Positions 14,752 to 26,087 of a stretch of 64,000 nucleotides of DNA are shown here, piece after piece; position 1 is the first letter of the stretch, and each line of letters opens with the position of its first letter. Both the position numbers and the translations under genes were made by a program. The DNA is taken from assembly GCA_030765045.1 (NCBI GenBank), contig CM060963.1, positions 118,903,735-118,967,734 of the forward strand, read 5' to 3'. The DNA comes from Tenodera sinensis. Lineage: Eukaryota; Arthropoda; Insecta; Mantodea; Mantidae. The notes beneath the pieces were generated by a model. It searched no databases and was not told the origin of the DNA. It saw only the letters and a list, made by a program, of their open reading frames with translations.

Positions 14752-15454
14752 AATACCCTAACATAGTAACAGAATCTTTGTGGGTCTTCACTAATACACA
14801 AGAGCCTAATTCAGTTGCTAAAATCCTAGACATGGGCGTCGCGAACGGGATCAAGGGGGGGGGGGTGAACTTAATGTGCAATCTGGGTATTAAACTATTA
14901 TTTTAATTTAGAACAATTATTATTTATCACAAATCAATTCGGTTAACTGCAACAGATATAAATTTTGACAATAAAATGATGAATTAATAATATCTGATTG
15001 CAAACTTCCAACATGTGCCCCCGCCCTCCTGGAAAAAAGTCTGCCGACGCTCATGATTCTAGAATAACATGTAAAGTAATGCATAACATTATTACCAGCA
15101 TACTGAAGGCCCTTTCATGTCGTAACCTGGGCTCTTGTTTGATAAATGATGTAACGGTTCAAGCCAGGAGCACGTTTTAATCCACTACCAGGTCTTCTAC
15201 TTACCAAACCTGTCTCTGTCTAGACAAGGTGTTATATTTACTACTTTGTTGTAATCGACTTCCAACTGTAACTTTAATCTGACATATTTAAAGTAAATGC
15301 TACTGTGAAGTTGGTCATGGTAATAGTTGGAGGAGAGTTAAACAAGTGAAACAAGTGTTCTGGGTATGCCTACACAAAATCCGTTCTTTGTTATCGTCCT
15401 TCTATAATGCCGGTCGGCTGACCCATACCATAAATATAGAAGCTCTGGACATGC
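14752..15454. other. Unassigned sequence
   Basis: Contains a G-run (14858-14867). No recognised gene or repeat. Confidence 0.35.
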
Positions 15455-15680
15455 AAAGAGAACGAAATCTCAAAGTTTTAAAAGATTTGACTATCGCTCA
15501 AAGCCTACTGTATTCTAATATTCCCCTTACTCCTACAAGGAAATAATAAGATAATTTGTAGAAAATATATTTATCTCAAATAACACGAAGAAGATATAGC
15601 TATAAGAGTTTGTAAGAATGGTTAGTACAAGAGTAGAGAAACTCATGTGAGTGCAACACATCAGAGTTTTGTAACATACT
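15455..15680 (-). repeat. REP-A, end-proximal fragment
   Basis: It starts at ATGCAAAGAGAACGAAATC and runs through TTGACTATCGCTCAAAGCC to the terminus AGTAGAGAAACTCATGTGAG plus CAACACATCAGA. About 225 bp are well preserved; the rest is missing, so this is a truncated copy. Confidence 0.85.
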
Positions 15681-16538
15681 TTCTGTTGGCTTCTGTATAA
15701 AAGGTACATTGTTAAGTATTTTTACATGCAATCATCGTTTGCGATTTCTTACGTTAAGGAGCCAATTAAGCGTAGTGAGAGATTAATGCAGATATGGTTT
15801 CTAAAGTTTTGCTATACCTATAGTGTGCAGGTTGAGATTCCAGAGCCGCATTCGAGACTTTCCGACCCGTGTGTTTTTGAACATACTCCCTGATGCAATA
15901 TCCCCATCTCTACTTGGCGCTGAATTTTGATAACTCTCGAAACGAAGGCAGAAAGAGGAAATGTGCAGAAGTAATGCTGTTACCGGAGTTAGGAGTAAAC
16001 AAGCCAAATTCTTCCAGAAGGGTAGCTACAGACTCCTTGGTCTGTTGTTTACGTCACTGTAACAAGTCGACTACTTGATTCTTTCAAACAGATCCTCAGG
16101 ACCTCTTTGAATTGCCTTATTCACAAGGCAAGTTAGAACGTTAGCTCAGACGAAGCCTAGGATTCAACGTCTAACTGTAAAGGAAGACCTCGTTTTAACT
16201 AAATATCTTCATTAACTGCTCTAGATATAAGTTCTTCTAAACTTTAGCGGAACTTGTAAAACAATAGTAACTAGTCTCGAGAAAAAGGTTTGTTTCTGAC
16301 AGAAGATTCTATGCACCGCAGAAGCTTTATATCTTTATTCATTGCAAGTAGATTAGAATCTAGATCCTTGAGTTACCTACTTGATTTTAAATGACACCTC
16401 CCTCTTTGTGAGACCCTATTAGAAGTGAATTTTGCTATGTGATTTCACTGAAAAACATAGATCCACATCTCAATTCCAGGGTTTATACCACTTTATCCAA
16501 GAAAGCATTAAAATTCAGTTTCAAATAAAAAATAAATA
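15681..16538. other. Unassigned sequence
   Basis: Two opposed 60-68-codon frames around 15801-16078 lack any family resemblance. Confidence 0.35.
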
Positions 16539-16585
16539 AGATCTGATGTGTTGCACTCACATGACTATCTACTCTTATACTAACT

Positions 16586-17245
16586 ATTCTATTCTATTCT
16601 ATTCTATTCTATTCTATTCTATTCTATTCTATTCTATTCTATTCTATTCTATTCTATTCTATTCTATTCTATTCTATTCTATTCTATTCTATTCTATTCT
16701 ATTCTATTCTATTCTATTCTATTCTATTCTATTCTATTCTATTCTATTCTATTCTATTCTATTCTATTCTATTCTATTCTATTCTATTCTATTCTATTCT
16801 ATTCTATTCTATTCTATTCTATTCTATTCTATTCTATTCTATTCTATTCTATTCTATTCTATTCTATTCTATTCTATTCTATTCTATTCTATTCTATTCT
16901 ATTCTATTCTATTCTATTCTATTCTATTCTATTCTATTCTATTCTATTCTATTCTATTCTATTCTATTCTATTCTATTCTATTCTATTCTATTCTATTCT
17001 ATTCTATTCTATTCTATTCTATTCTATTCTATTCTATTCTATTCTATTCTATTCTATTCTATTCTATTCTATTCTATTCTATTCTATTCTATTCTATTCT
17101 ATTCTATTCTATTCTATTCTATTCTATTCTATTCTATTCTATTCTATTCTATTCTATTCTATTCTATTCTATTCTATTCTATTCTATTCTATTCTATTCT
17201 ATTCTATTCTATTCTATTCTATTCTATTCTATTCTATTCTATTCT
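16586..17245. repeat. (ATTCT)132 pentanucleotide array, uninterrupted
   Basis: 660 bp of ATTCT with no interruption visible in any line. Because five is not a multiple of three, every forward frame cycles through YSILF with no stop, giving a spurious 250-codon frame (16546-17298). The array sits exactly at the ACTATTCTTAC of the REP-A consensus, its likely seed. Confidence 0.99.
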
Positions 17246-17615
17246 TCATGTTAATACAGGTAAACGCAGAAATTATCTTATTGCTTATTTCCGTGTAGAT
17301 GCAAGGGGAATATAGGAATACAGTAGGCTTTGAGCGTTAGCCAAATCTTTTAAAGCTTTCCAATTCCGTTCCCATTGCACGGTAAAAATGAATAACGATG
17401 TTCCATTTGACAGAAGTATAAGTTCTCGAAATCTCACACAGATAACAAGCAATATCTCCGAAATGGTTCACTCTACAAAACATATATTTAGACATACGTA
17501 AATTGTGTGTTTGAACAAGATCTACATTTTTGTAGGGTAAGATTTGCTCTAACTCTTACAGTTTACCAGTTATACAAAAGTTATCCAGAGTAAGTAGAAT
17601 TTTGATTAAAATTAA

Positions 17616-17862
<247 letters not shown>

Positions 17863-17880
17863 GTAGTAGAAGTAAACTTC

Positions 17881-18990
17881 AAAAATCTCCTGACTAGCGT
17901 TCCTTTACACGTGAATTGTACGCAAGCAGCTATTCAGTTTTTCAAGTTATCTCTGTAGAACTATATTCATAAGCTTACGAGGTAACTCAATGGTTCACTC
18001 GTTAAATATTCCCATGATCCAAAATATCTTAAGAGCCACGGTAAGGGCTGTAGGCCCCCTCGTTGATCGTGTTATCCTGTCCTCGGAGGTAAAGGACATC
18101 GTCTGCTGGGTGACTCCAGCTAATAAAGGGTTCAGTCATCCTTTGGTAGAACGAGGTTTCTCGTTAAGTCATAAACCAAGAGGGGAGAACTGGAAACAAT
18201 AATAATAAATCTTTATGACTGACGGCCAATCATTTCTAACGTTACAGTAGGTAACGTATTCATCAGTGAATAGCAATACTACTTTAACTATTTAAATATT
18301 CAAATGAAAAGCCTCAACTGGAATAAAGCACATAGAAATAATGAAAGAGTACGATAAGTAAGTTTTGGGAGCACTTCTCACGTTAAAATGCGCAAGAAAC
18401 CGCATATTCTCATGTACGAGGAACGTTACAAAAATGTGGTTTTAATATGAAGAAATATTCCGCAGGTAAGCTCTAAAATCTTTGTTATAAAACTCGTTAA
18501 GGTTAACTTTGCGCTTATGCCTTAACGTGCATAAGAGGGAAACTTCTTTTAACACAGCTCTAGTAAGAGGTAGACTTGTATCCCTAGACTGCAGTTCACA
18601 TTTATAACCAGCCATTTTCGCCTTGCACCAAAGATATTGCATTTTATAGCACAGTGTGCAATTTCGCGACTCAAGAATGGTGTTAAGAGAGATTAGATAT
18701 ATCCGTTGATTTATTTACTCTCTGGAATTTTAAAACGTACCTACACAACTATTACAGATTGTGAGAAAGGTAGTTGTTATCCCGAACTACCCTTTGTGTG
18801 AAGATTTTTAATGTTCGTGTGTATATAATGTTTCTCTTACAGCCGTAAAAGGACATTTTACTCGTGTTTTCTTAATTTCGCACACTTTTGATTAGTTTTC
18901 TTTTTCATAACTCTGATGGTAAATTTTCTATAAAAAATGTTGTGATGTTTGAACTTTCATCATTATACGAGGTGAATCACGCCTCTAGTT
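17881..18990. other. Unassigned sequence
   Basis: A mildly GC-richer patch at 18040-18190 has a 70-codon plus frame without recognisable motifs. Nothing else seen. Confidence 0.35.
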
Positions 18991-18994
18991 ATTT

Positions 18995-19245
18995 CTGAAT
19001 TACCGAGCGTGATGGTAACGTCTGTGGCCCGCATTCGAGAGGTCGTGTGTTCAATCCCGGTAGCCGCGCACCCTGACATGGGTTTTTCCGTGGTTTCCCC
19101 ATGTCACTTAGGCGAATGCTGGGTGCATTCTTTCATGCCACGGTTTTCTTCCCGTCATTTTAAGTGAGTGGTGTTGACGGTGGCGGATAGATGGTGCAGA
19201 TGCTTGCGCATGGTAACAACTCTTCTCGGCGCTAGGTGGCGTTTG
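18995..19245 (+). mobile_element. SINE-G, tRNA-headed retroposon
   Basis: AGCGTGATGGTAACGTCTG acts as A-box-like head and GTGTTCAATCCCGG at about 19046 is a good B box. The body GGGTTTTTCCGTGGTTTCCC and GCGAATGCTGGGTGCATTC resembles a SINE body shared widely among arthropods (CCGTGGTTTCCC, CAAATGCTGGG), recalled from general knowledge. Only one copy is in this window, and no target-site duplication was found. Confidence 0.7.
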
Positions 19246-19279
19246 GGTGGCCGCTATCCGACGGGGGGCGGGGCTGGAT

Positions 19280-19420
19280 GACACCCATTGGACCCACGGA
19301 GCCCTAGCTCCGGCAGGGGGAGGGGAACGCCTGTGTGACACTCTTCAGACCCATGGAGCCCTACCTCAAGCAGGGGGAGGCGGGGGGGGGGGGGACGCCT
19401 ATGCGACACCAGAACCGCGA
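19280..19420. repeat. GC-rich minisatellite, about 2.3 units
   Basis: Unit 1 (19280-19336, 57 bp) and unit 2 (19337-19404, 68 bp) both begin GACAC and share GACCCA(C/T)GGAGCCCTA, CAGGGGGAGG and ACGCCT. Unit 2 is longer through a G-run at 19382-19394. A third unit starts at 19405. The GC content contrasts sharply with the surroundings. Confidence 0.85.
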
Positions 19421-20132
19421 TGTGTGGTGCCTGCTCGGCAGGGCCTGTTGCCGGAATGAAGAGACCTCAGCACTTGTTAGACTTCTCCGCACGATCCTGT
19501 AGCACATCCCTGTCTTCTGGGCGGTGGTAGCCACAATAGCTCTGATTGGTTGCGGTGCGCAAGGTTTTCCCTCCGTGCTTACCCTGTACCAAGTAGATGA
19601 AGGCTCAATATCCACTACAAAGACGATTTAAAGGACACACGATATTCCAAATTGAAATACATGCCCAAAACCTAATATCTTTATATTAATAGATGGACGA
19701 GTTTCTCAGCATTTTTGTTGTACAATACAAATTAGCACACATCACTCAAACTGCCCTGCTGCTATCATACATACGTGTGTGGTGATATGTCAAAGTCAGT
19801 CAAAACAAGAGAATAATTATACGAATAGAAAGAAGATAGAATGCGATCAACTAGACGCATGTACAACTATTAAACTACCCAATACTGTTAAGACATCCAA
19901 GTTCAAGAAATGATACCCAAATGTTTCATATTATTACAGAAGTGGTAGGGCACGAAATAATTATAGAATTATAGAAACATGTGCTATAAAATACAAATTT
20001 CGAACTGATAATCGAGTTCGCCTAGCTCTAGCATTACCTTCTGTTGTTATTTTGTCTTGAACTCTACAGTGCACTCTTGACTCTATCGACATACAACCAT
20101 CTGTTCTCTATAAGGAATGGAAATACTTTAGT
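19421..20132. other. Unassigned sequence
   Basis: GC-moderate to about 19610, then AT-rich. An 84-codon minus frame (19361-19615) overlaps the minisatellite and is not recognisable. Confidence 0.35.
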
Positions 20133-20143
20133 ACTAGGTCTCA

Positions 20144-20392
20144 GTTTTTTATTTTGTTCTTATTGTTCTATTTATAGCCCGCCCTTAACTTGAGGGTCAT
20201 CAGCGACCTCTCCTGCAGAACATATTGCCTCTCGGCAATGGTATTAACTCCTTTAACCTTGGTTTTACACACTTTGGGAAGGGTTAGGATTAATCCTGGC
20301 TAGAGAAAAATTCCCACCCCAGCTGGGAATCGAACTCGGAACCCCTTGCACAGACAGCAGACAAGTGTTCTAACGACTGAGCTTTTGGGTCA
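20144..20392 (-). mobile_element. SINE-D, complete with 11-bp target-site duplication
   Basis: Flanked by perfect ACTAGGTCTCA at 20133-20143 and 20393-20403. The minus strand starts AAGCTCAGTCGTTAGAAC (A box) and has CGAGTTCGATTCCCAGCTG (B box). Its body carries TTTTTCTCTAGCCAGGATT and its tail is A-rich, next to the left duplication. Relatives are at 3465-3562 and 58595-58780. Confidence 0.93.
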
Positions 20393-20762
20393 ACTAGGTC
20401 TCACTTATTTTGTTTAATTGTAATTTCTTTACGTATGGGACTTAAAACACACGTACAGAGAGTTGCCCTATGCACAGTATAAATATTATGTGAAATATGA
20501 GTTTTAAGATTCATTAGAACTAATTAAAATTACTGCAAATAACACAGTTTTCGGCACAAAATTAAAATAAAAACGAGCTTAAAGCAAATTATATAATACA
20601 GAGGGTTAAATATAATTATCTAATTTTATACTACTTTTATATATAAATATCATATGAATAACTATTATATCTCATCGCAATGCGTTTGAAATACCAATAT
20701 TACGATCAAAAGCACTAATTGCGACCGTTGACTACCTCATTAGTGGTCTGGATAATATGTAT

Positions 20763-20917
<155 letters not shown>

Positions 20918-21383
20918 ATATGTATTATATATATTATTCCATTACGTTTTAAGCTCTCATGCAAGCCACGTTTATTTTACACTACTCAGTAGTTAATTAT
21001 TAGTGTGCTAGTTGTCTAAAGAAATGCAGAAATATATCACGGATTTTATCTACTAAAAATAGCACCGCTCGGGAGAAGGGGCAATGCAGACTTGAAAGTT
21101 TCCGACAGAATATCCAAACGTATGATTCACATGGTATATTTATTTATACTGGAATGAGTATATTCGCTCGTTAATCCAAACTTTATTGAAGTCTCCTAGG
21201 TGCTTGTGAACCTCGAAGTGGAATATACTCCTCATCAACGCAGTTTAAACATTTAAAACTTCAAAGGGAAGAAAATCCTATCATTAGTTGCCAAAACTAT
21301 ATTTAATATTAAGAATTAGTATAACATTAAGAATAATTTTTCTATTTTTAAATCATCGTTTATCAATAGGGTAATGTTGATAA

Positions 21384-21385
<2 letters not shown>

Positions 21386-21474
<89 letters not shown>

Positions 21475-21481
21475 CAACAAT
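21386..21481. repeat. (AAT)28-(AAC)4 array
   Basis: AAT units to 21470 followed by a short ACA/CAA block. This is the third array in the window to change motif through an A/T-to-C variant at its edge or centre. Confidence 0.97.
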
Positions 21482-22370
21482 AGAAAATGTGGGTAAATAT
21501 TACAGTAATATCTATGAAATATATTTCTTTAATTAGCATGGATACAATTAAATATAACATTATTCGTACTTTAATAATCAAAAGAGTGACGACACTCTAT
21601 CCACCAAAGCAAATAGCCATTTTATCAATCGCGTGTGAGCTTATGCGCAGGTTAAAATATCAAATTATCTACTCTTCTAACCCACTTACGGAGCTTTTCA
21701 CGTCACGTGAGAGTATTTTAAGTGTGCAGTAAGCGATAAATTAATCATAATTTCATTTTCTGCTGGAACATTAATTCCTCTAAAACGACGAATTTGGAAT
21801 GGGAAATTGGCTCCATTTAAAATGCACAAGAGAGAAGGAAATAACAGAATTTTAACTTTTAATTAGCTCGTTAGCGTTATAGAGCACAATCGTGTTGCCA
21901 AATTGGTAGGCTTAATTTCAGAAAGGCATGTTTCGATATCGAAATAAATATCTCTCTCTGCATTCCACATAAACTCGTGTCCGAAGTTGCTTTTTGAGCT
22001 GTTGCCTTGCCAATGTTCCCAGCAAAACGTTTCAGTAAAATACACTCTTTTCATTGTTACAAGACATGAATTTTCTAGCTCTATGGTCTAACCCACCAAT
22101 GTCCAACGTTTGCGAAAGAGAGGAGGTTGGATTTACCTCCTCCAACTTTATGCTGAATGTGCCACTAAGTCACTGCTAAGTCTACTGCTTAAAAGTATAT
22201 CAATACTTGGTGACAAAGTCGAAGTTCATAGCCTTAGAAAACACACCAAGTAATTGTCCTATAACATATTGCGATAGATTTTTAATATTGTTCAATTTCG
22301 AGGAACTGTTTGCAAATATATGTAGACCTACACCCAATTCTAATACACACTATTCTTGCAAATGCCCATT
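21482..22370. other. Unassigned sequence
   Basis: No recognised feature. Confidence 0.35.
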
Positions 22371-22374
22371 TCCC

Positions 22375-22560
22375 TATCTAAAAGAAAAGAAAAAAAGGGC
22401 AACAGCCCATGAAGGACCAAGGTTTACCGAACGCTGCGTCCCTCACCTCTGCCCACTACAGGCGTCATGAGTGGTGTGCAGTACTGGAGGTGGAACGTGG
22501 TCAGCGCCCCGAGGCCTCCCGGCCAGTTATGCGGCCTTCACACCTGGGGTTGCTGTTTCA
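22375..22560 (+). repeat. REP-D, copy 1
   Basis: GGGCAACAGCCCATGAAGGA is followed by a GC-rich core: GGCGTCATGAGTGGTGTGCA, GTACTGGAGGTGGAACGTGG, then CCCGGCCAGTTATGCGG. The core recurs reverse-complemented at 53583-53735 and in part at 26043-26087. Three positions sharing it at matched order show it is dispersed. No tRNA-like box seen; class unknown. Confidence 0.75.
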
Positions 22561-22579
22561 TCAAGTATCTTCTCGGACC

Positions 22580-23013
22580 TAACGAGGCTGTATTTCTCTA
22601 TCCACTACATTTTAATCGACATAAGCATTTTCAGAAATTGTCTTCTTGCTAATCTTCTTGTAGATGCAAGGGGCATATGGGAATACAATAGGCTTTGAGT
22701 AATAGTGAAATGTTTTAAGAGCTGGTTGCTATGCGATGCATTTGAAATTCCGTTCTCTTTCCAAGGCCCAGAGATAAAAAAAAAAAAGAATAACATACTC
22801 CTATTAGAGAAAGGTTTAGTATTGCCAAATTCAAAGGAATAATAAAGAATATCTCGGAAATGGTCACTCAAAAGCAAAAAGAAATATTTGATATAAATTG
22901 TGTGTTTTAACGAGATCCAAATTTTTATTTAGTAATCTTTTATCCCTCTCTGTTTTACCGTTTATGCAAAATGAAAAGGTCTTCTGAGAACATTCCCAGA
23001 AAATTCAAATTAT
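22580..23013 (+). repeat. REP-A, truncated at both ends
   Basis: From a degraded CATTTTAATCGACATAAGC through TGCAAGGGGCATATGGG, GAATATCTCGGAAATGG and AACGAGATCCAAATTTTT, stopping at CAGAAAATTCAAATTATG. Directly downstream of REP-D copy 1. Confidence 0.85.
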
Positions 23014-23965
23014 GACTTAGAAACCGCCATAAATCGCCTGTGTATGTCCGTCACTGCGTACTGACTATGGTTGTGAGCTGATTCACCCTCCGACTGAAAG
23101 AGGAGGTGGGGAATAGCAGTTAATTACGTAAGCGTCTCCAAAGAGAAGGTTGGACACCGTTGGTGTAACCTAAATCTCTATGATGTATTCCTCTAAGGCT
23201 ATTTTTGGTAGCATCTTCTCAGCTTGATATCTTTTGTTGCGCCTAAACGCAATTAGGAATAACAATCGATTAGCTCACAACTGATATACTGTGACAGCTT
23301 GTATATAGTAAATTGGGAGTAATAATTTGCGAGATGGAATGCACACAAGTCACATTCGTGGCTATTTGAATCTGGTACCTTTGTTTTGGACAATTTTGCA
23401 GTATTTATACTTTTTAGAACTTTTTAATTTAGGCACGTATTTTACCAATACATTATTGTTTGACTCATACAAAAGTTGAATCTTGTGTCATTTACATAAA
23501 TACAGGTTGAGTCAGAATAAGACCGAATACTTTCAAGGCGTGATTCAGGGGTTATATTTGGGTATTTTCTTATCGGGAATGTTATGTCTGTAAACCTCTT
23601 ATTATCGAGCTAAAGCGCATTAAATGTTTTCAAACGTCACCTGCGGTTAGATGAAATTCTGTCATAACATATTTCTTGTTCCCCCTTCGGCACTGGAATA
23701 TCGCTTATGCTTTGTTTTCTTTGCATTATGGAGTATCGCTTGTATTCTGTTTTGAACATTGTTTATATTACTTTAACCTAAAACCTGCATTTCGTTACTT
23801 AAATGGTAAAGGATTTCCTCGCATATTATACAGCACTTTATGACTTTGTGATTCCGGTTATCAATCTCAGCTATCAGCATATGCTAAAGTGCTCCGGTTA
23901 CTGAAAGTGCTTTCAGATTTACAGCCTAGTATAAAAATGTCCCACTTTACTTAGGCCGTAGGTGT

Positions 23966-24737
23966 ACGAGACGTACGAGTAGTGAAGAGGAGCTGATCAC
24001 CAGGATCTTTATTCGTGATATGCCAGGTATTTTTTTTTTTAATTTATTCAGTTCAATACAGTGGAATACACAATTGAACCATGTCATGAGTCAATGTATA
24101 ACATGATATTGTGACTTTGTTGGTGGGTGTAAAGTAAAGAAGACAGATGTAGTCGAGATAAAGAAACACTTTTATTTCCGTAAACAGTAACTTTGTACAC
24201 TCGTTGCAAGAACAAGAGAGTCTTTTCCGATTCTCCAACAGCACGGCTCCGAACTCGTAACACAAAGAACTGTCCCTTCTCCGTCGGCACAACTCTTCAC
24301 ATCGTCTGTCCGTCTCCGTCGGCACAACTACTCAACGCTTCACATACGTCTGACTGCCCCTTCTGTCGCACTTTACCGCTATTTATATCTCCCAGGCACT
24401 ATTCTGGAAAGTTCAGTTATTGCGGTGAAATACAAAGCAGAGAAGATTCTCGAAGTCTCTATCCTTTTCTCTCTTTCGGCAAGCGCCCCAACAATGCGCC
24501 CATGCTCTGTCTCTTTCCTTCGGCTCCTTTGCGGTAGTGCCGACAATAATGCGATGGGTGACACTGCTGTTGTCGGCAATTAGATGCGGCGGGCGCGGTG
24601 ACACTATAAAAAGGTACCCTATAAGGGTCCATGTCATAAGATACATAAATGGAAAAGAAAGAACTCGGCACACATTACTATAATGCTATCAACTATGCTC
24701 CAAAGCCGAAGGTCACCATTTTGAACATCATTTATAA
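23966..24737 (+). pseudogene. Transposase C-terminal remnant, interrupted
   Basis: At 23966-24034 the plus strand reads SSEEELITRI then IRDMPGIF. After the insertion it resumes near 24658 with ERTRHTLL, a stop, CYQLCSKAEGHHFEHHL and a natural-looking stop at 24735-24737. This is the C-terminal signature of a DDE transposase group common in insects (EEL..RI, PGIF, RRC..C, GGHFEHLL). The upstream catalytic domain is not recognisable. The two halves join in sense across the insertion, which locates the insertion point between PGIF and ERTR. Confidence 0.75.
24035..24655 (-). mobile_element. ~620-bp insertion in the transposase, retroposon- or LTR-like
   Basis: The limits are defined by where transposase sequence stops and resumes. 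On the minus strand it has a TATAAATA box (about 24388-24395), GC-rich upstream sequence, a direct repeat of CTCCGTCGGCACAACT (plus-strand reading, at about 24277 and 24315), an AATAAA near 24172, and at its far end AATAAATT followed by a run of A (plus-strand T run 24030-24042). The A-run favours a retroposon. Alternatively 24110-24603 has TGTCACC...GTCACA ends and could be a solo LTR with extra flanking DNA. No clear target duplication was found. It contains no protein I recognise. Confidence 0.55.
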
Positions 24738-25202
24738 AAACTTAAGGACTTGTTCAGTTCTTGTTTTTTTCTTATTTTAACAATTTTTGAAGCCTTCTAA
24801 TGGTGGGGAAAATTTGGCAGTAACTATTGTAGATGGCTTAAAATATTTCCCTACTTCAGGGCACATGGATTGAGTGCCATATGTATAATAAAATGGAGAT
24901 TTAAAAGAGTTTCGTATTGTTGTATTTTTTTAAATTGAAGATATTGTGCTAATCGTATTTCAAAGATTGTTGTAGTATCTGCCATGTAGTAAGAATGCTG
25001 AGTGACCTGTTTGGCAGAATTTCATCTAACCGACACGGTGTTTCAAAAAATGTAATGCCCTCTCGTTCAACAACAAGACGCTTACGAACATGCACTCCAA
25101 ATAAGAAAATACTGAATTGTAATCCCTGAATCACGCCTTAAATTATTCGATGTTATTCTGACTCAGCCTGTATAAGGAAATACCCTGGATTCTTTCTGCC
25201 AC

Positions 25203-25472
25203 AGAAAAAGTCTTGTGTGTTGCGTTCACATGACCTTTTCTATTAGCCCTTCTACTAACAATTCTTGCAAAAGCTTATTCTACCAATTAGTATGTATGGA
25301 AAGGATACAGCAGAGTAAACTGAATAGTCAGACTTTTTAAACGGATAGCTATGTGACGATTTTTAAATGCCATATTCTGTGCATGATCACGAATAGCAAC
25401 CTACCACACGAAAATAAAAAAATATTTGAAGACTCAAACCAAATAGTAAACAATATCTCAGAAATAGTCAAT
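25203..25472 (+). repeat. REP-A, diverged left portion truncated by SINE-B
   Basis: Left end TCTTGTGTGTTGCGTTCACA then GACCTTTTCTATTAGC. Later CAATATCTCAGAAATAGTCA corresponds to GAATATCTCCGAAATGG. The copy is interrupted there by SINE-B at 25473, so REP-A is the older layer. Confidence 0.7.
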
Positions 25473-25800
25473 GGCGGCGTCGTGGATGAGATCACTCGCC
25501 TCTCGCCTAGGTGGTCCGGGTTAGATCCTAGGTGCCTATAATTCGTGGTGTATGAAGTACCATCTGGGTGATTTTTCTCCGATCCCCCACCCGCGGTTTG
25601 TTACACCAACTGCTCCATCATCACCTTTCCTTTCATCACTTGCACCTTCATTTCATAAAATCTTCCGCACTACCAGGCTTTGGGCCGTACCCATTCCTAG
25701 TTTACTGCCCGCCACTCCGTTTCCAGGTTGTTTAGACCGAATTCTCCGGCCGGGAGCGACTCGGGGCACTAAACACCTCCCACGCTCCACAAATAAATAA
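25473..25800 (+). mobile_element. SINE-B, inserted in REP-A
   Basis: Starts GGCGGCGTCGTGGATGAGAT (A-box region), with a B-box relic GGGTTAGATCC near 25519. The long pyrimidine-rich body shares CTCCATCATCACCTTTCC and CTTCATTTCATA with the copy at 33042-33352. It ends in an (AAATA)-like A-rich tail at 25790-25860. The 82-codon frame inside (25552-25800) is not a gene. Confidence 0.8.
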
Positions 25801-25861
25801 ATTCATTAAATTAATAAATATATAATTAAATAAATTATATATAATTAAATAAATACGAGTA

Positions 25862-26042
25862 TTTTCTTTGTAGACGATGCTGTCTATTGCCAGGGTAATA
25901 CCAGCGCCGCTGGCGTGCCGAAATTCTGTCCTGCAGAAGTTCTTTTACACTTGCACACTTAAAACCGTTAGTCTAGGTCGGGTTTACACCCGCGTCCTTG
26001 GGATTAGTAGGTCAGCGTCTGACCAACAGAGCCTACCAACAA
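25862..26042 (-). mobile_element. SINE-A, internally deleted copy
   Basis: Reverse complement of the family at 34643-34874. The plus strand shows ACGATGCTGTCTATTGCCAG, the GCCGAAATTCTGTCCTGCAG block and CGGGTTTACACCCGCG (degraded B box). About 40 bp around the central hairpin-prone segment is missing. Confidence 0.8.
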
Positions 26043-26087
26043 TCCCACCCTCCACTACTGCTCCCCATTCATGACGCCCGTTCTCTA
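26043..26087 (-). repeat. REP-D, fragment
   Basis: The reverse complement reads GGGCGTCATGAATGGGGAGC then AGTAGTGGAGGGTGGGA, matching the REP-D core at 22465-22495 with several changes. It abuts SINE-A. Confidence 0.55.

Larger units (their letters stand above)
23501..25172 (+). mobile_element. Tc1/mariner-superfamily element with ~165-bp inverted repeats, split by an insertion
   Basis: Left end (from 23503) CAGGTTGAGTCAGAATAAG and right end (reverse complement, to 25170) CAGGCTGAGTCAGAATAAC are flanked by TA on both sides. Similarity continues inward for about 165 bp: AAGGCGTGATTCAGGG, GTATTTTCTTAT and CGGTTAGATGAAATTCTG all occur in both arms. The transposase C-terminus lies inside, on the plus strand, broken by a ~620-bp insertion (24035-24655). 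Without that insertion the element would be about 1.05 kb, too short for a full transposase, so the N-terminal and catalytic core had already been lost. It is a dead, non-autonomous copy. Confidence 0.85.

Noticed and set aside
16586..17245. CRISPR-like periodicity.
   Set aside because: These are simple tandem repeats without spacers; the window is eukaryotic in character.
16546..17298. A 250-codon frame of repeated YSILF.
   Set aside because: Produced entirely by the ATTCT array; five-base repeats without stops stay open in every frame.
24604..24613. A plus-strand TATA box (TATAAAAAGG).
   Set aside because: It lies at the edge of an insertion with no downstream gene on that strand.
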